43,943 bases of DNA, taken from contig CAZBTJ010000033.1 of assembly GCA_964494325.1 (NCBI GenBank), forward strand, positions 1 through 43,943, read 5' to 3'. Shown one piece after another: positions 18,061 to 27,880 of this stretch. This DNA comes from JAIPFM01 sp964494325 (lineage in GTDB: Bacteria; Planctomycetota; Phycisphaerae; Sedimentisphaerales; Anaerobacaceae). Each line of letters begins with the position of its first letter. Position 1 is the stretch's first letter. The notes beneath the pieces are model-generated. The model did not search any database, was not told the origin of the DNA, and saw only the letters and a program-made list of their open reading frames with translations. The position numbers and the translations under genes were made by a program.

Positions 18061-18496
18061 TTCTTCAAAATTAGATGGGTGGTGTTTATATATAGAAAGA
18101 CATTTTTCACGGATGAGTACTAATTGTGCAAGGATGCACAATCAAAGGGCCAGGACGCAATCCAGGCCCTTTTTTTATGCGCTGATCGCAAAATCTGGGG
18201 CGTCTTTCCGTAAAACCAGTTTCTTCGATCAACTGTGAACCTGGAACTGTGAACCGTGAACCCCTTTGGCGAGGTGCTTCAGTTCGCCAAAGTATGCATG
18301 TACTTTCCATGTGCGGGGATTGTGCCTTGATCGACTATACAAAAAAAAGAATTCCTACCCTGATCTGCTAACTATCCCCCGAAACAGTACTTACTGATTC
18401 GAAGCGTTCGTGGCATTATATTTGCATTACATCTTCTGTGTGCTTATAAACTAAATGAACAAGCTACAGGGAATTTGTTTAATTAAGGACAGTCCT
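18061..18496. other. Intergenic region ahead of the 941-residue protein
   Basis: Apart from the terminator it holds a GTGAAC-dialect repeat (ACTGTGAACCTGGAACTGTG and GAACCGTGAACCCC at 18230-18263). A related sequence lies at 35778-35808 ahead of the mrfB start, and part of it at 31944-31958. No other gene seen. Confidence 0.5.
18125..18177 (+). terminator. Rho-independent terminator hairpin with a smaller inverted repeat before it
   Basis: AAAGGGCC at 18144-18151 pairs with GGCCCTTT; an inner GGA/TCC pair extends the stem around the CGCAA loop, and a run of T residues follows at once. This is the clearest intrinsic terminator in the window. Directly upstream TGTGCA-AGGA-TGCACA (18125-18140) forms another perfect six-base stem. 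It would end transcripts from the sulfatase gene or the small ORF at 17914. Confidence 0.75.
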
Positions 18497-21322
18497 ATGA
18501 AAACTCTACAGCTATCTATCATGGTCATCTTTATGGCAATTTTGATGCATCCCGCCGTGGCAGGGGATGTGTACCGCTCACTGGATCTGAATGAGTTGAC
18601 CTTCACTGACCCCCCTTTACCTGATATGACCGAGCGAGATGAAGCGGCCAGTGCCCTCAACCGCAATCGCCAGCAGGTCATGGAGGCATTTCTGCGGCCC
18701 TATGTGGTGGCAGAGGGGGCCACTGAGATCTATGTGGTGGCTCTTAATCGCACGATGAATTCCTGGGCCGTGCGTCGGAGTTTGGCCAGCAATATGGCAT
18801 CCGCACGCATCGCGGTTTGCTCAGACAATGGGGATGCGTTAACCGGGACCGTGTATTTGCCAAAGCCGGACTGGTCTGGTATGCAGGGCTATCCCATTCA
18901 AATTGAAAAGGCGACGCAAGACCAGGCGCTGGCTCGATCCGAGTTCTTTGAAGCGAAAGAACATTATTACAGTAGCTTACAGAGAATGGAGATTCCCGGG
19001 GCGGCATGGTTTCGATATCAGGCGCAACAAGCCCGGGCTGAACGTGATCATGAAGATGCAGATCTTACTGCCAATTCGCCCCGTCGTCAAAGTCGGGAAT
19101 CACAGCTGGAACAAACTTATGCTTTGTTCAGTGGTGGACGTGCTCTGAGCGAAAATCTTCAACTGGATCGTGAATTGTGGGTGACTTCTGAGACAGAGCC
19201 GAATGTTCCCATTGAGTCCTTGCCAGGCATTACTGTCAGAGAGATGGACTGGCAGACGCTTGTTAAGGATCTTGCACCAGAAAAAGATGCCCTGGCCGGT
19301 GTGATTCCTGCGGATCAACATGTCCTGTTTTTTCCGTCTTTTGCGGCCATGACTACCCTGGTTGACGAGGCCAAGGCATACGGGACACCGATCCTGCGTC
19401 TGCTTGATCCACGCAGTGAAGATGCCTTGACGCACGAACGGTATGAAACCCAGTTGTGTTTGTCCTTGGATACGTGGGCACGACTTCTGGGCCCCAGCCT
19501 CATAAACAGTCTGGCCATGACTGGATCGGACCCGTATTTGCGAACAGGGTCGGATGTGGCGATTCTCTTTGAGACCTCGGATCTCACCAGTCTCAAGGCC
19601 GGTATTCTGATGCAGTATCAACGCGTGCAGTCTCTGGATCAGCAGGTCCAGTCCGTCAGTGGTTCCATGCTGGGCCACGCCTATCAGGGTGTGGTAAAGG
19701 CGGATCGATCCGTCTGTTCCTATCTGGCGGTTTGGGACAAGACGGTGTTGGTGACCAATTCCCTGGTCCAGCTAAAGAAGATTCTTAAGGCCAAGGTTGG
19801 TCAAAGCAAGACGCTTCGAGAGTTGGATGAATATACCTTCTTTCGCGATCGTTACAAACGCAACGAACCGGAAACCGCTCTGCTGATCATTACTGATGCG
19901 ACTATAAGACGGTGGTGCGGCCCACGCTGGCGAATTGGGGCGTCCAGACGTGTGCGAACAGGCGCGTTTTTGGCGAGGCTGCAGGCCAAGCATATAGAGA
20001 CATTGGTGTCCGGTATGGCTGAGGATCAGCGTCACTTGGACGTGAAAGCACCGCTTGCCATGGGCCAAGTGGCCCTTACGCCCCAGGGTGTCACCTCCAG
20101 CCTGTATGGCAGCATGACCTTTCAAACCCCCATTTCTGAATTGGCATTGACCCACGCGACTGAGGCAGAGGCCAGAGCCTACAAACGCTATCGAGATCTG
20201 TATCAACGGCGCTGGCAACAGTTTTTCGATCCCATTGCCATCCGTTTTTTGGTGGAGCCTGGCAAAGAGAACAAGATCTCCATGGATCTGACAGTCCGCC
20301 CCTTGATTGCTTCAACGCAGTATCAGCAGTTCATCAACATTACCGGTAATCGAGGCATCACATCAGAGGCGGGTGATCCTCACAAAGAGGCCTTGGGTCA
20401 GTATGTATTGTCCATTGATCGGAATGCCAATCAGGTCCAACTGATGGGCAATATGGCAGCGGCCATTGCCCCGGGGTTGCGTGCCAATCCTTTGGGCTGG
20501 TTGGGCGATTGGGTCTCTTTGTATGTGGATGAGGATTCGTTTTGGCAGGAATACCGGGACGTGGTTGCCAAGGGCAATAATCGCCAGGTCAATGAATTCA
20601 TGCAAAACAATCTGGCTCATTTGCCTGTGGCACTGCATGTGGATGTGAGCCACAGCTTGAAGTTGGCAGGATTCCTGGTGGCTGCACGTGCCTTTGTTGA
20701 GCAGACCGCGCCTGGTATGACAGTGTGGGATAACCAAACCTACAAGGGGCAACCCTATGTGCGCATCCGTCCGTCCGAGCCCATTCGATCTCAATCCAAT
20801 ATGGTCAGTGATCTGGCACTTTATTATGCTGTGACACCCAAGGCCCTGGTGGTCAGCTTGAGTGACCCCATGGTCAAACGGGCCATTGATCGACAACAGG
20901 CACCTGGCACAACCAAGTCATTTCCGGAGCCAGCCTGGTTGGGGGAAAACATGGTTGTTCATGTCAAGGGATCAGGTATGGCTGTGGCCCAGACCCTGTT
21001 CGAGCACAATGCAGAAGATGTGTTGCGAAAACGCGCCTGGGGCAATCTTATCATCCTCAATGAATGGCATCGACGGTTTGACAGTACGCCCCCTGTGGGC
21101 TTGCATCAACGTCTCTGGCAGACCAAGCTGGTCTGTCCTGCAGGAGGTGACTACATCTGGAACGAGACTTGGAACAGTATGGAATCCACGGTATTCGGCT
21201 GCCCAGCCAGTCCAAGAACCCCGGAAAGTCTACCCAATGCCTTGACTTCCCTCAAGGACATTAACATGGGTCTGACCTTCGAAGACAACGGACTTCGATC
21301 CAGAGCAGAGATAAAACGGTAA
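18497..21322 (+). CDS. Large secreted protein of unknown function (941 aa)
   Basis: I start at MKTLQLSIMV (18497, AAGGAC upstream), which gives a textbook signal peptide cleaved near HPAVAGD; a start 14 codons earlier would bury it. The rest is soluble, without an obvious transmembrane anchor or catalytic motif. The layout (long alpha/beta protein with segments such as DVAILFETSDLTSLKAGIL and LYYAVTPKALVVSLSDPMVK) reminds me of DUF3352-like surface proteins of planctomycetes, but this is only a resemblance. Residues 185-200 (QARAERDHEDADL) look like a charged linker. The GHMP-like gene follows 159 bases downstream in the same direction, so a link is possible. Function unknown. Confidence 0.6.
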   Translation: MKTLQLSIMVIFMAILMHPAVAGDVYRSLDLNELTFTDPPLPDMTERDEAASALNRNRQQVMEAFLRPYVVAEGATEIYVVALNRTMNSWAVRRSLASNMASARIAVCSDNGDALTGTVYLPKPDWSGMQGYPIQIEKATQDQALARSEFFEAKEHYYSSLQRMEIPGAAWFRYQAQQARAERDHEDADLTANSPRRQSRESQLEQTYALFSGGRALSENLQLDRELWVTSETEPNVPIESLPGITVREMDWQTLVKDLAPEKDALAGVIPADQHVLFFPSFAAMTTLVDEAKAYGTPILRLLDPRSEDALTHERYETQLCLSLDTWARLLGPSLINSLAMTGSDPYLRTGSDVAILFETSDLTSLKAGILMQYQRVQSLDQQVQSVSGSMLGHAYQGVVKADRSVCSYLAVWDKTVLVTNSLVQLKKILKAKVGQSKTLRELDEYTFFRDRYKRNEPETALLIITDATIRRWCGPRWRIGASRRVRTGAFLARLQAKHIETLVSGMAEDQRHLDVKAPLAMGQVALTPQGVTSSLYGSMTFQTPISELALTHATEAEARAYKRYRDLYQRRWQQFFDPIAIRFLVEPGKENKISMDLTVRPLIASTQYQQFINITGNRGITSEAGDPHKEALGQYVLSIDRNANQVQLMGNMAAAIAPGLRANPLGWLGDWVSLYVDEDSFWQEYRDVVAKGNNRQVNEFMQNNLAHLPVALHVDVSHSLKLAGFLVAARAFVEQTAPGMTVWDNQTYKGQPYVRIRPSEPIRSQSNMVSDLALYYAVTPKALVVSLSDPMVKRAIDRQQAPGTTKSFPEPAWLGENMVVHVKGSGMAVAQTLFEHNAEDVLRKRAWGNLIILNEWHRRFDSTPPVGLHQRLWQTKLVCPAGGDYIWNETWNSMESTVFGCPASPRTPESLPNALTSLKDINMGLTFEDNGLRSRAEIKR

Positions 21323-21481
21323 AACGACCGTGTTGCTCTTGCCCTTCAGTTGTTCGAAGGGTGGGTTTCCAGAATAAGAATCTTCTGTCATTTGGGCTAT
21401 GCTCATGCCGTATTGCATGGTATCATGCCGTTTCAATAAGGTAGTTTAATCCATCACATATTATTAGGAGATAATAGAACG

Positions 21482-23272
21482 ATGGTCAACACCCCACACG
21501 GACAGAAACCACCCCACCAGAATACCAAGCACACAACCATCGATTTAACAAGACAGACGGACATCGCCTGGATAAACGACCTACTCCGCGAAGGGGTCGA
21601 CCCCACACTCCGCGAGAAGTATATACGCACAGATACGAACCCCTGGCTGGTGGGTCTTTTGCTGGACCCCGAAGATAAGTTAGCAGCCAAATACGAACTT
21701 ACCAAGGGCCCGGGCGCACGACTGAAACGTGACTGCGAGGCCGTAGCGGCAATTTTAAAACAAGCCAAGCAAAACGGTTGGCCATTAGAAATTACAGCCC
21801 AATTGCGCGGTGTGGATGGCCCTGGTTCAAGCCAGGACCTTTTGCGCTTCCAGGTCAAGATGACCGAGACTGAACAAGCGTTTACCTGGATGTTTTCCAT
21901 GCCAGCTACCACCGCAATCGCCAGTGAATTCTCCACCAGGATTCGCGTGGAGGCGCCAGACCCAGGGGATGAAAACAAGATTGTTTATGTTGCCCCAGAC
22001 TATTTTCCAGAAGCACACAAACGTACGATCAATGACCCTGAAGACCTTCGCAATGAACACGGTCTGGTCTCAATGAAAGACCTCCCTGCCTACAGTTTGG
22101 CTCATTATTTCGACATTACCCGCGGCATCAAAATTACCTGTGAGCCTCTGTCTCCCCTGCCAAAAGAGGGGGGCATGGAAAGCTCTAATGCCTTCAGCAC
22201 CTCTGTGTATGCCATCGGCAGTATGCTTTCCGGGGCTGACTGGAGTTGGGCCAAGATCATCAAGCATGCTGTGTATGATGAGAACACACTGTATGGAGAC
22301 AAAGAACCCGGTATTACCGGTGGCCAGGGACATGCTTGCTCTTGCCTGGGCGGAGCCAATACCCTGATCTGGTGTTCCGGTTTCGGTTCGGCAGGCATAG
22401 AAGAAGATGAGAGCTACATCTATAATACGGATTCCTATGGTATATTTGCCGTGCCACTTCTCACGTCTTTGTCATCCAAGTTTTACGAACGACTGTTCCT
22501 GTGCCAGCCGGGCAAGGATTTTTCGCCTGGGGGCAAGCCTAAGAAAGGCCGGCTGGCCAGTGACACCAACTTTGAATGGACCGAAGAGTGGAAAGATGAC
22601 GTGGGCCAGCAACTCCATCTTTTGAAGAAAGAGCTGCACACCATCTGGAAACGTGCCGCAGAGCAGGGTGACGACCGCGCTGCAGCGTATGCGCTCAATC
22701 AGTACTCCCACATTCGACTTGCCCTGAACGAGCGATACAAACAGTGGTACAAGGCTACCACCGGGTCTGAGGCCTCGGGAGGCGTGGGTTACATGGATGA
22801 GTATTCTTCGCCACTCTTCAAAAGAATCATAGAAGTTGGTGGTGGTTTTATGCCGGCTGGCGCAGGCGGTATAGGGTCAGTCTGCATTGTCTACCTACCT
22901 GAAAACGTGGAGGCTGCTGACTTTTTCAAGGCCTGTGACATGGACATATTTGACTCTGAAAATGCCAATCAGGTCAAACAAGCCGGGGGCACACTGAAAG
23001 GCTATCTCCCGTTCAAATCCAGCGATGAACCCATGACCCTGTCATCCGGATGGCAGAAGATCGATGCAAACGTCCCTGCGAATCCTCCATTGGTGGCAGT
23101 CAATCAAAACACCGGAGAGGTCCTTTCCATGGAGGCCTTTGCTGAACGGGCTCGACAGGACCAATTGCCCTTGTCTGAGGACAGCTTGTCACGATTGACG
23201 TCGATTAGTGATTCAATTCAGGCGGCCAGGAGGCTGGCTGGTGATATCAACACATCGCTGATTGGAAGCTGA
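21482..23272 (+). CDS. Divergent GHMP-kinase-like protein (596 aa)
   Basis: The ATG at 21482 has no more than an AGGAG at 21466-21470. The first ~220 residues are not recognisable. From about 220 the GHMP small-molecule kinase pattern appears: PLPKEGGMESSNAFS (P227 onward) fits the ATP loop P-x3-G-(L/M)-x-S-S-x-A; the following helix ends HAVYDENTLYG; GITGGQGHACSCLGG (about 277-291) mirrors the G-x-Q-D-x-x-x-x-x-GG turn of heptose- and fucose-type kinases, with Asp replaced by Gly. Near residues 454-470 GGGFMPAGAGGIGSV stands for the third motif (GAGGGG). The order and spacing support homology, but changed positions (the Gln-Asp pair, the extra N-terminus and a long insertion) suggest altered or lost kinase activity. 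No sugar-nucleotide genes are adjacent. Confidence 0.6.
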   Translation: MVNTPHGQKPPHQNTKHTTIDLTRQTDIAWINDLLREGVDPTLREKYIRTDTNPWLVGLLLDPEDKLAAKYELTKGPGARLKRDCEAVAAILKQAKQNGWPLEITAQLRGVDGPGSSQDLLRFQVKMTETEQAFTWMFSMPATTAIASEFSTRIRVEAPDPGDENKIVYVAPDYFPEAHKRTINDPEDLRNEHGLVSMKDLPAYSLAHYFDITRGIKITCEPLSPLPKEGGMESSNAFSTSVYAIGSMLSGADWSWAKIIKHAVYDENTLYGDKEPGITGGQGHACSCLGGANTLIWCSGFGSAGIEEDESYIYNTDSYGIFAVPLLTSLSSKFYERLFLCQPGKDFSPGGKPKKGRLASDTNFEWTEEWKDDVGQQLHLLKKELHTIWKRAAEQGDDRAAAYALNQYSHIRLALNERYKQWYKATTGSEASGGVGYMDEYSSPLFKRIIEVGGGFMPAGAGGIGSVCIVYLPENVEAADFFKACDMDIFDSENANQVKQAGGTLKGYLPFKSSDEPMTLSSGWQKIDANVPANPPLVAVNQNTGEVLSMEAFAERARQDQLPLSEDSLSRLTSISDSIQAARRLAGDINTSLIGS

Positions 23273-23576
23273 TAGGTTTTGAATGGAGATTGAGAGACCG
23301 CAATATATAACGAGGCATGCAGACGTGCTCAAGGTAAAGTGATTCAAGTAAGAATGGCGGTGTTAAGATAGCATGAAATTAATAGAATAGAGGCTGCTAG
23401 ATCAGTAGCAGCTTGGGCGCGACCACAATTGTGGCCTCTAAAGTCTGGTGTCGCTGCTATGGATGCTGACTTAGGATAGGATTATTCGGGAAAAGGGATT
23501 GGCTGGATATGGCAAGCTGCCGAAACAATATTCATATACTGACCACGTTTCAACTTCCTGATGGAGGTGTGAGAAC
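23273..23576. other. Intergenic region upstream of the methylase-nuclease cassette
   Basis: No gene or repeat array seen. It ends with GGAGGTGTGAGAACATG, a strong ribosome-binding site for the methylase. A promoter must lie here, but no convincing -35/-10 pair stood out. Confidence 0.5.
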
Positions 23577-26500
23577 ATGAACAGTCTTAATATTTTGTAT
23601 AAGGAATTGGATTTCAATGGTGGCGCTCTGTTGAAATCGACGGATGAACCGTCTCACTGTCGCCACCGAAACGATTGGCTGGAAAAAGGAGAGTGGCTTG
23701 CTGCCGCGAAACGCGCAGATGCCGAGAAGATCTTCTTTGTTGAGAATAATCCAGTTGTCGTTTTTTCTGAGTGTGGCCGTGAACCCATTGATAAAATAAA
23801 AGCTTTCAATAAGGCATGGTGTCTGGCCCGGCCACGCCTACTTTTTTTGGCTTCTCCCGGTGAAATCACAGTTTATGACCTGGCACAAAAACCCGCTGAT
23901 GAAAATAATCCCAAGGAATGGGAAAGGTTAAGAACATTAAAAGTGCTTGATGATCTCAAAAAGGTCTCTTGTGAACTTCAAGAATTTCATCGAGATAATA
24001 TTGAATCAGGGCAGGTTTTTGGTGACGAGCGTTTTGGTGACTTGGGAAATCGTGCAGACAAAGCATTGATTCGTGACTTAAAAACCATTCGTCGAGAACT
24101 TATCAATGCCGGACTTACCGGCAAACACGTGCATTTAGCCCATGCCCTTATTGGCCGATCCATTTTTATTCGATATCTTGAAGATCGCGATATTCTTAGC
24201 GAGAAGTACTTTCGCAATGTGGCTGGACAAAAGGCCGGTTGGACAGAGATGTTGACTGGTTCAGGAAACTATGTGGGTGCAGATTTCTCTAAAACAATCT
24301 CTTTATACTCTCGCGTCTTGAATGACAAGGAGTTTACTTTTGCGTTGTTCAAGGCCTTGGCCAGAGACTTTAACGGGGATATTTTTCCGTGTATTGAGGA
24401 AGAGGAAGAAAGCATTACTCCCGAGCACTTGTCACTGATTCGGGATCTGCTTTATGGGAACGTTGGCATCCAGAAAAAGCTGTTCTTTTATTCGTATCGT
24501 TTCGATATTATTCCTTTGGATTTGATTAGCTCGATCTATGAAGAATTTTATCACTCCTCCACAAGTGACGAAGAGAAAAAGAGCAAAGCCCGTCAGGAAG
24601 GTGCCTATTATACGCCTTCTGTTTTGGTTGAATTTGTTCTTTCGCGTGTTCTAACTTCAGATGTCATCAAACAAACTCCCCGGGTATTGGACCCTGCATG
24701 CGGGTCAGGCATCTTTTTGGTAGAAGCATTTCGTCGCATTGTTCGGTATGAATGGCATAGAAAAAAGGCACCTTTAACATTTGATGAGCTAAAGGCTATT
24801 TTGAAAAACCAAATCGCTGGTATTGAGGTAAACCCGGAGGCCGCAAGAATCTCCGCCTTCAGTCTGTGTCTATCCATGCTGCATTATCTTGATCCCCCTG
24901 CAATTGATCATCAGATTAAGCAGGGGAATAAGCTTCCCTGTTTGCTTGCTTCAAATAATAGAGCCAGCAATAATTACCACTGCATACTTGCTGAAAATGC
25001 ATTTGATATCGAAACGATTGAGTCAAATGTTCTTTGGCGAGACCGTTTCAATAAGGAATGTGCGGATGTCATAGTTGGCAATCCTCCATGGGGGAAGCCT
25101 GGCTCTAAAGCTGATTCTTCATCAAAAGCTCGCCATAGAATGATGATCGATTGGTGCAAGAGCCATGGTCGGTCCATTGGGGATGAAGAACCTTCTCAAG
25201 CCTTTCTCTGGCGTGCATCAGATTTTATGAAGAACAATGGAAAGGCCGGGATGTTGGTTTCCGCAGGTGTCTTATTTAAGCATGGGAGTACAACGCAGGC
25301 TTTCCGCACTGAATGGATGACGAAAAATAGGTTTGATGAAGTATATAATTTTGCCCATGTAAGAAAGTTCTTTTTCAAAGGTGCCATTTCTCCTTTTCTG
25401 GCGATTTGCTTTTCGAAAGGCCGCAAAAAGAACAATAGTGTGAGGTATGGCTCGGCCAAACAAACACACAATTTGCATAAGAACCAAGTCGTGATGTTTT
25501 CTAGACATGATCTCCATTGGCTGCTCAGAGAAGATTTAGCTAATAATGTTGTTTGGAAAACATATTGGCTTGGTCATTATGCGGACAGTAAGTTCGTAAA
25601 GCAGTTATCTCAGCATAAACATCTAGGCAGTTTTGTGGATCGTGCAAAATCTGGCGCTGGATTTAAGGTTGGAACCAGAGATCAGACATTTTATGACATA
25701 AAGTGCATAAGTCACAAGACTGTTTCAAGGTACGATTCATTCGAATTGGAAGATCCACCTTCGAAAACTGAACGCCCAAGAGCTATTCAAATGTATACTT
25801 TTCCACGTTTAATTGTTAAACGAGGAATAAACGAGCAGGCATTGGATAAGGGGCGAATTGTTGCGAGATATACAGAGAAGGATTTCACATTTTCTGAGTG
25901 GTTATATGGAGTTCAATTTACATCCCCAGAACAATGGCTCTATAAAGCCATGCTTGGCATTATATGGTCATCAATATCGCGATATTATCTTTTTATGACG
26001 TCGTCTCAATGGGGACTTTGGTACAGCAATATACATTTTGTTGATGAATTGCTGCAATTGCCAGTCGTCCTTGACAAAGACAATATATCAACAACAAAAG
26101 TAATATCCGTCGTAGACAAACTGCGTGCTTATCATCCTGAGAAGCAAGATGTCCTCCCCCAAAAGGGTGTATCTGAAAGCACAATTGAGGCAAAACGCCG
26201 GAAATGGGAAGCTCAACTAGATGATGCAGTTTTTGATCTATATGGCTTAAGCGAAGAACAAAAGGATTTGATTCGGGATTGTTGTGACGTGACGCTGCCA
26301 TTTTTCTACAAGCCCTTTGATAGTGTTGGGGCCATGAAGGCTGTCGATGACAGTGACTATTCTGGTATAGAAAACTATGTCAAGATATTTTGTAGGCGAT
26401 GGAATGGCTATCTTGACAAGAATGGAGAAATGCGTGCAGAAGTTCATGTGGGTGCTCATGGCAATATGGTAGCCATAGAGTTTTATTCGGCTGACAAGAA

Positions 26501-26759
26501 GGATTCTTGGGATCTAGAGCCAAAGGATGATTCCTGGGGATATGTTCTTGAACAAATTGGCAATTCTTTGCCACAGCCCATGGGGACTTCACAGATCTTA
26601 CTGGACGGGCTCGTTCATGTTGTGTCAGATGACGGGGTTATTATCATCAAGCGTAATGAAAAGCGGTTTTGGACCCGCAGTTTGGCAAGAGAAGATGCAG
26701 AAGCTACACTATGTAAGCGCATGGCGGATACCATGCAGCCAGAAGGGAGAAAGGGTTAA
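23577..26759 (+). CDS. Large N6-adenine DNA methyltransferase of the Eco57I/type IIG style
   Basis: A 1060-residue protein. About 1-110 resembles the N-terminal region common to these enzymes (NPVVVFSECG, then CLARPRLLFLA) but shows no clear PD-(D/E)XK set. Around 180-215 ALIGRSIFIRYLEDRDIL is typical of Eco57I-type proteins. The methylase core has QEGAYYTPSVLVEFVL (about 341-356), motif I DPACGSGIFLVEAF (about 371-384) and the catalytic NPPW (about 501, in VGNPPWGKPG). The C-terminal ~450 residues should hold target recognition (YADSKFVKQL onward) and a small end domain. It methylates adenine in DNA. Its stop overlaps the start of the PD-(D/E)XK candidate by one base, so the two are translationally coupled. 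Together they look like a restriction-modification or phage-defence unit. Confidence 0.85.
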   Translation: MNSLNILYKELDFNGGALLKSTDEPSHCRHRNDWLEKGEWLAAAKRADAEKIFFVENNPVVVFSECGREPIDKIKAFNKAWCLARPRLLFLASPGEITVYDLAQKPADENNPKEWERLRTLKVLDDLKKVSCELQEFHRDNIESGQVFGDERFGDLGNRADKALIRDLKTIRRELINAGLTGKHVHLAHALIGRSIFIRYLEDRDILSEKYFRNVAGQKAGWTEMLTGSGNYVGADFSKTISLYSRVLNDKEFTFALFKALARDFNGDIFPCIEEEEESITPEHLSLIRDLLYGNVGIQKKLFFYSYRFDIIPLDLISSIYEEFYHSSTSDEEKKSKARQEGAYYTPSVLVEFVLSRVLTSDVIKQTPRVLDPACGSGIFLVEAFRRIVRYEWHRKKAPLTFDELKAILKNQIAGIEVNPEAARISAFSLCLSMLHYLDPPAIDHQIKQGNKLPCLLASNNRASNNYHCILAENAFDIETIESNVLWRDRFNKECADVIVGNPPWGKPGSKADSSSKARHRMMIDWCKSHGRSIGDEEPSQAFLWRASDFMKNNGKAGMLVSAGVLFKHGSTTQAFRTEWMTKNRFDEVYNFAHVRKFFFKGAISPFLAICFSKGRKKNNSVRYGSAKQTHNLHKNQVVMFSRHDLHWLLREDLANNVVWKTYWLGHYADSKFVKQLSQHKHLGSFVDRAKSGAGFKVGTRDQTFYDIKCISHKTVSRYDSFELEDPPSKTERPRAIQMYTFPRLIVKRGINEQALDKGRIVARYTEKDFTFSEWLYGVQFTSPEQWLYKAMLGIIWSSISRYYLFMTSSQWGLWYSNIHFVDELLQLPVVLDKDNISTTKVISVVDKLRAYHPEKQDVLPQKGVSESTIEAKRRKWEAQLDDAVFDLYGLSEEQKDLIRDCCDVTLPFFYKPFDSVGAMKAVDDSDYSGIENYVKIFCRRWNGYLDKNGEMRAEVHVGAHGNMVAIEFYSADKKDSWDLEPKDDSWGYVLEQIGNSLPQPMGTSQILLDGLVHVVSDDGVIIIKRNEKRFWTRSLAREDAEATLCKRMADTMQPEGRKG

Positions 26760-27451
26760 TGGCTCGGCGATCTCTTCCTATATTTACAGTTCTGTGGCAA
26801 AGGCATGAAGCACTCTATTGTGAGGTGTTTCTCGATTCTCTTCAAAGATTAGCCCGCAAGAAAATAGTGTCAGGCGATGAAGATGCTATCTCAGAAATGC
26901 TTTGTCCGATTTTACGAGAGATTTGTTTCGAGCTAGGTCAGACAAGGGATATTGAAATATCTGAACCCAATTGGGAAGGGCCAATACAGCCTGTTTTAGA
27001 TTGCGAATTAACGGGCGGCAAGAAAAGAAAGCGCCCCGATTTTACCTGTAAGCTGGTTAATCCATGGGCAATATCATCAGAAGGACATGAAATCTCGTTT
27101 CATATTGAGTGCAAACGATTGGGTTTGCCAACAAGTTCCTCGTGGGTACTGAATAGAAACTACGTGACAAAAGGGATGCAACGATTTGATTATGGTTCTC
27201 ATGAGTATGGCAAACGCGCATCTTCAGGTATGATGATAGGGTATCTGATTGATATGGAGCCAGAAAAGGTTCTTAAGGACGTCAATGGATTTATGAAAGA
27301 GTATTTGCCTGATTTTCCGGATATCAACATGCAATGTAGTCAAGGGATCGTATTTCAGAGTAGGCAACATTTAGAGAGAAAACATGTTAAGCCCCAGACA
27401 TTCGATTTAATCCATATGTGGGCTAATCTGAGAACGAACTATCAGCCATGA
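26759..27451 (+). CDS. Candidate PD-(D/E)XK restriction nuclease partner of the methylase
   Basis: A 230-residue protein whose ATG shares its A with the TAA stop of the methylase (TAATG). Within 92-120 it shows KRPDFTCKLV (D94) and, after a loop, ISFHIECKRLG (E117, K119), the D...E-x-K layout of PD-(D/E)XK nucleases. The N-terminal half is helical (LYCEVFLDSLQRLARKK) and the C-terminal half (GMQRFDYGSHEYGKRASSGM) may complete the core. I recognise no named family. Its size and coupling suggest the restriction subunit of a two-gene system whose methylase carries the specificity. Other possibilities are an accessory specificity factor or a nickase. Confidence 0.6.
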   Translation: MARRSLPIFTVLWQRHEALYCEVFLDSLQRLARKKIVSGDEDAISEMLCPILREICFELGQTRDIEISEPNWEGPIQPVLDCELTGGKKRKRPDFTCKLVNPWAISSEGHEISFHIECKRLGLPTSSSWVLNRNYVTKGMQRFDYGSHEYGKRASSGMMIGYLIDMEPEKVLKDVNGFMKEYLPDFPDINMQCSQGIVFQSRQHLERKHVKPQTFDLIHMWANLRTNYQP

Positions 27452-27880
27452 GGACACCATAGGAATGGTCAATAGTGGTGAGCAGCTAATTCATGAAGAT
27501 TCGTTAGATTAGTGGTTAATCAATAGTCCATTTTCCATGAGCGGTAAATATGTTCGTTCTTTTGTCATCCGTCATCTGCGATCTCGGATTAATCCCTGCC
27601 CAAGTCCGCATTCAACAACGCCCAGAGTCCCTCACTAGGCACAGAGCACTGATGGCTGAGAGCTGATCGCCGAATGCTATTTTAGTAGCGGTCTTCTTCC
27701 TTCTAGCTCAGGGCGTGTTCATGGGTCTCAAAACTGGTGTATCCCTCGTTGCCCAGGGCATTGTTTCGAAAACAATGGACGTCATGCCGGAGCTCAGGTA
27801 AAATGGGAGATGCCTGACGGTTCCCGGTCAAAAGGTTTCTCATCTTATTGGCCACATCACGAGGTTTTGTGCGTCTTTAG
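27452..27880. other. Debris-filled gap with repeat and gene remnants
   Basis: No intact gene. 27588-27635 holds a possible mrfB tail (listed separately). 27655-27668 (GATGGCTGAGAGCTGATCGC) is the reversed TCAGC dialect, followed by CTTCTTCCTTCT (AAGAAG dialect reversed). The stretch ends at the TAG (27878-27880) that precedes the ABC ATPase fragment, so the rearrangement that beheaded that gene lies near here. Confidence 0.5.
27588..27635 (-). pseudogene. Possible mrfB-like C-terminal remnant
   Basis: On the reverse strand this reads EGLWALLNADLGRD followed by a stop. It resembles the end of the intact mrfB (HEKLWALLDAAKTRSEG). At DNA level 27608-27635 matches 34953-34980 at 23 of 28 bases. 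It is short, so chance similarity or a shared repeat cannot be excluded. Confidence 0.4.

Noticed and set aside
18144..18177. Hairpin as part of a small RNA gene or attachment site
   Set aside because: Stem followed directly by a T-run is better explained as an intrinsic terminator; no integrase or tRNA nearby.
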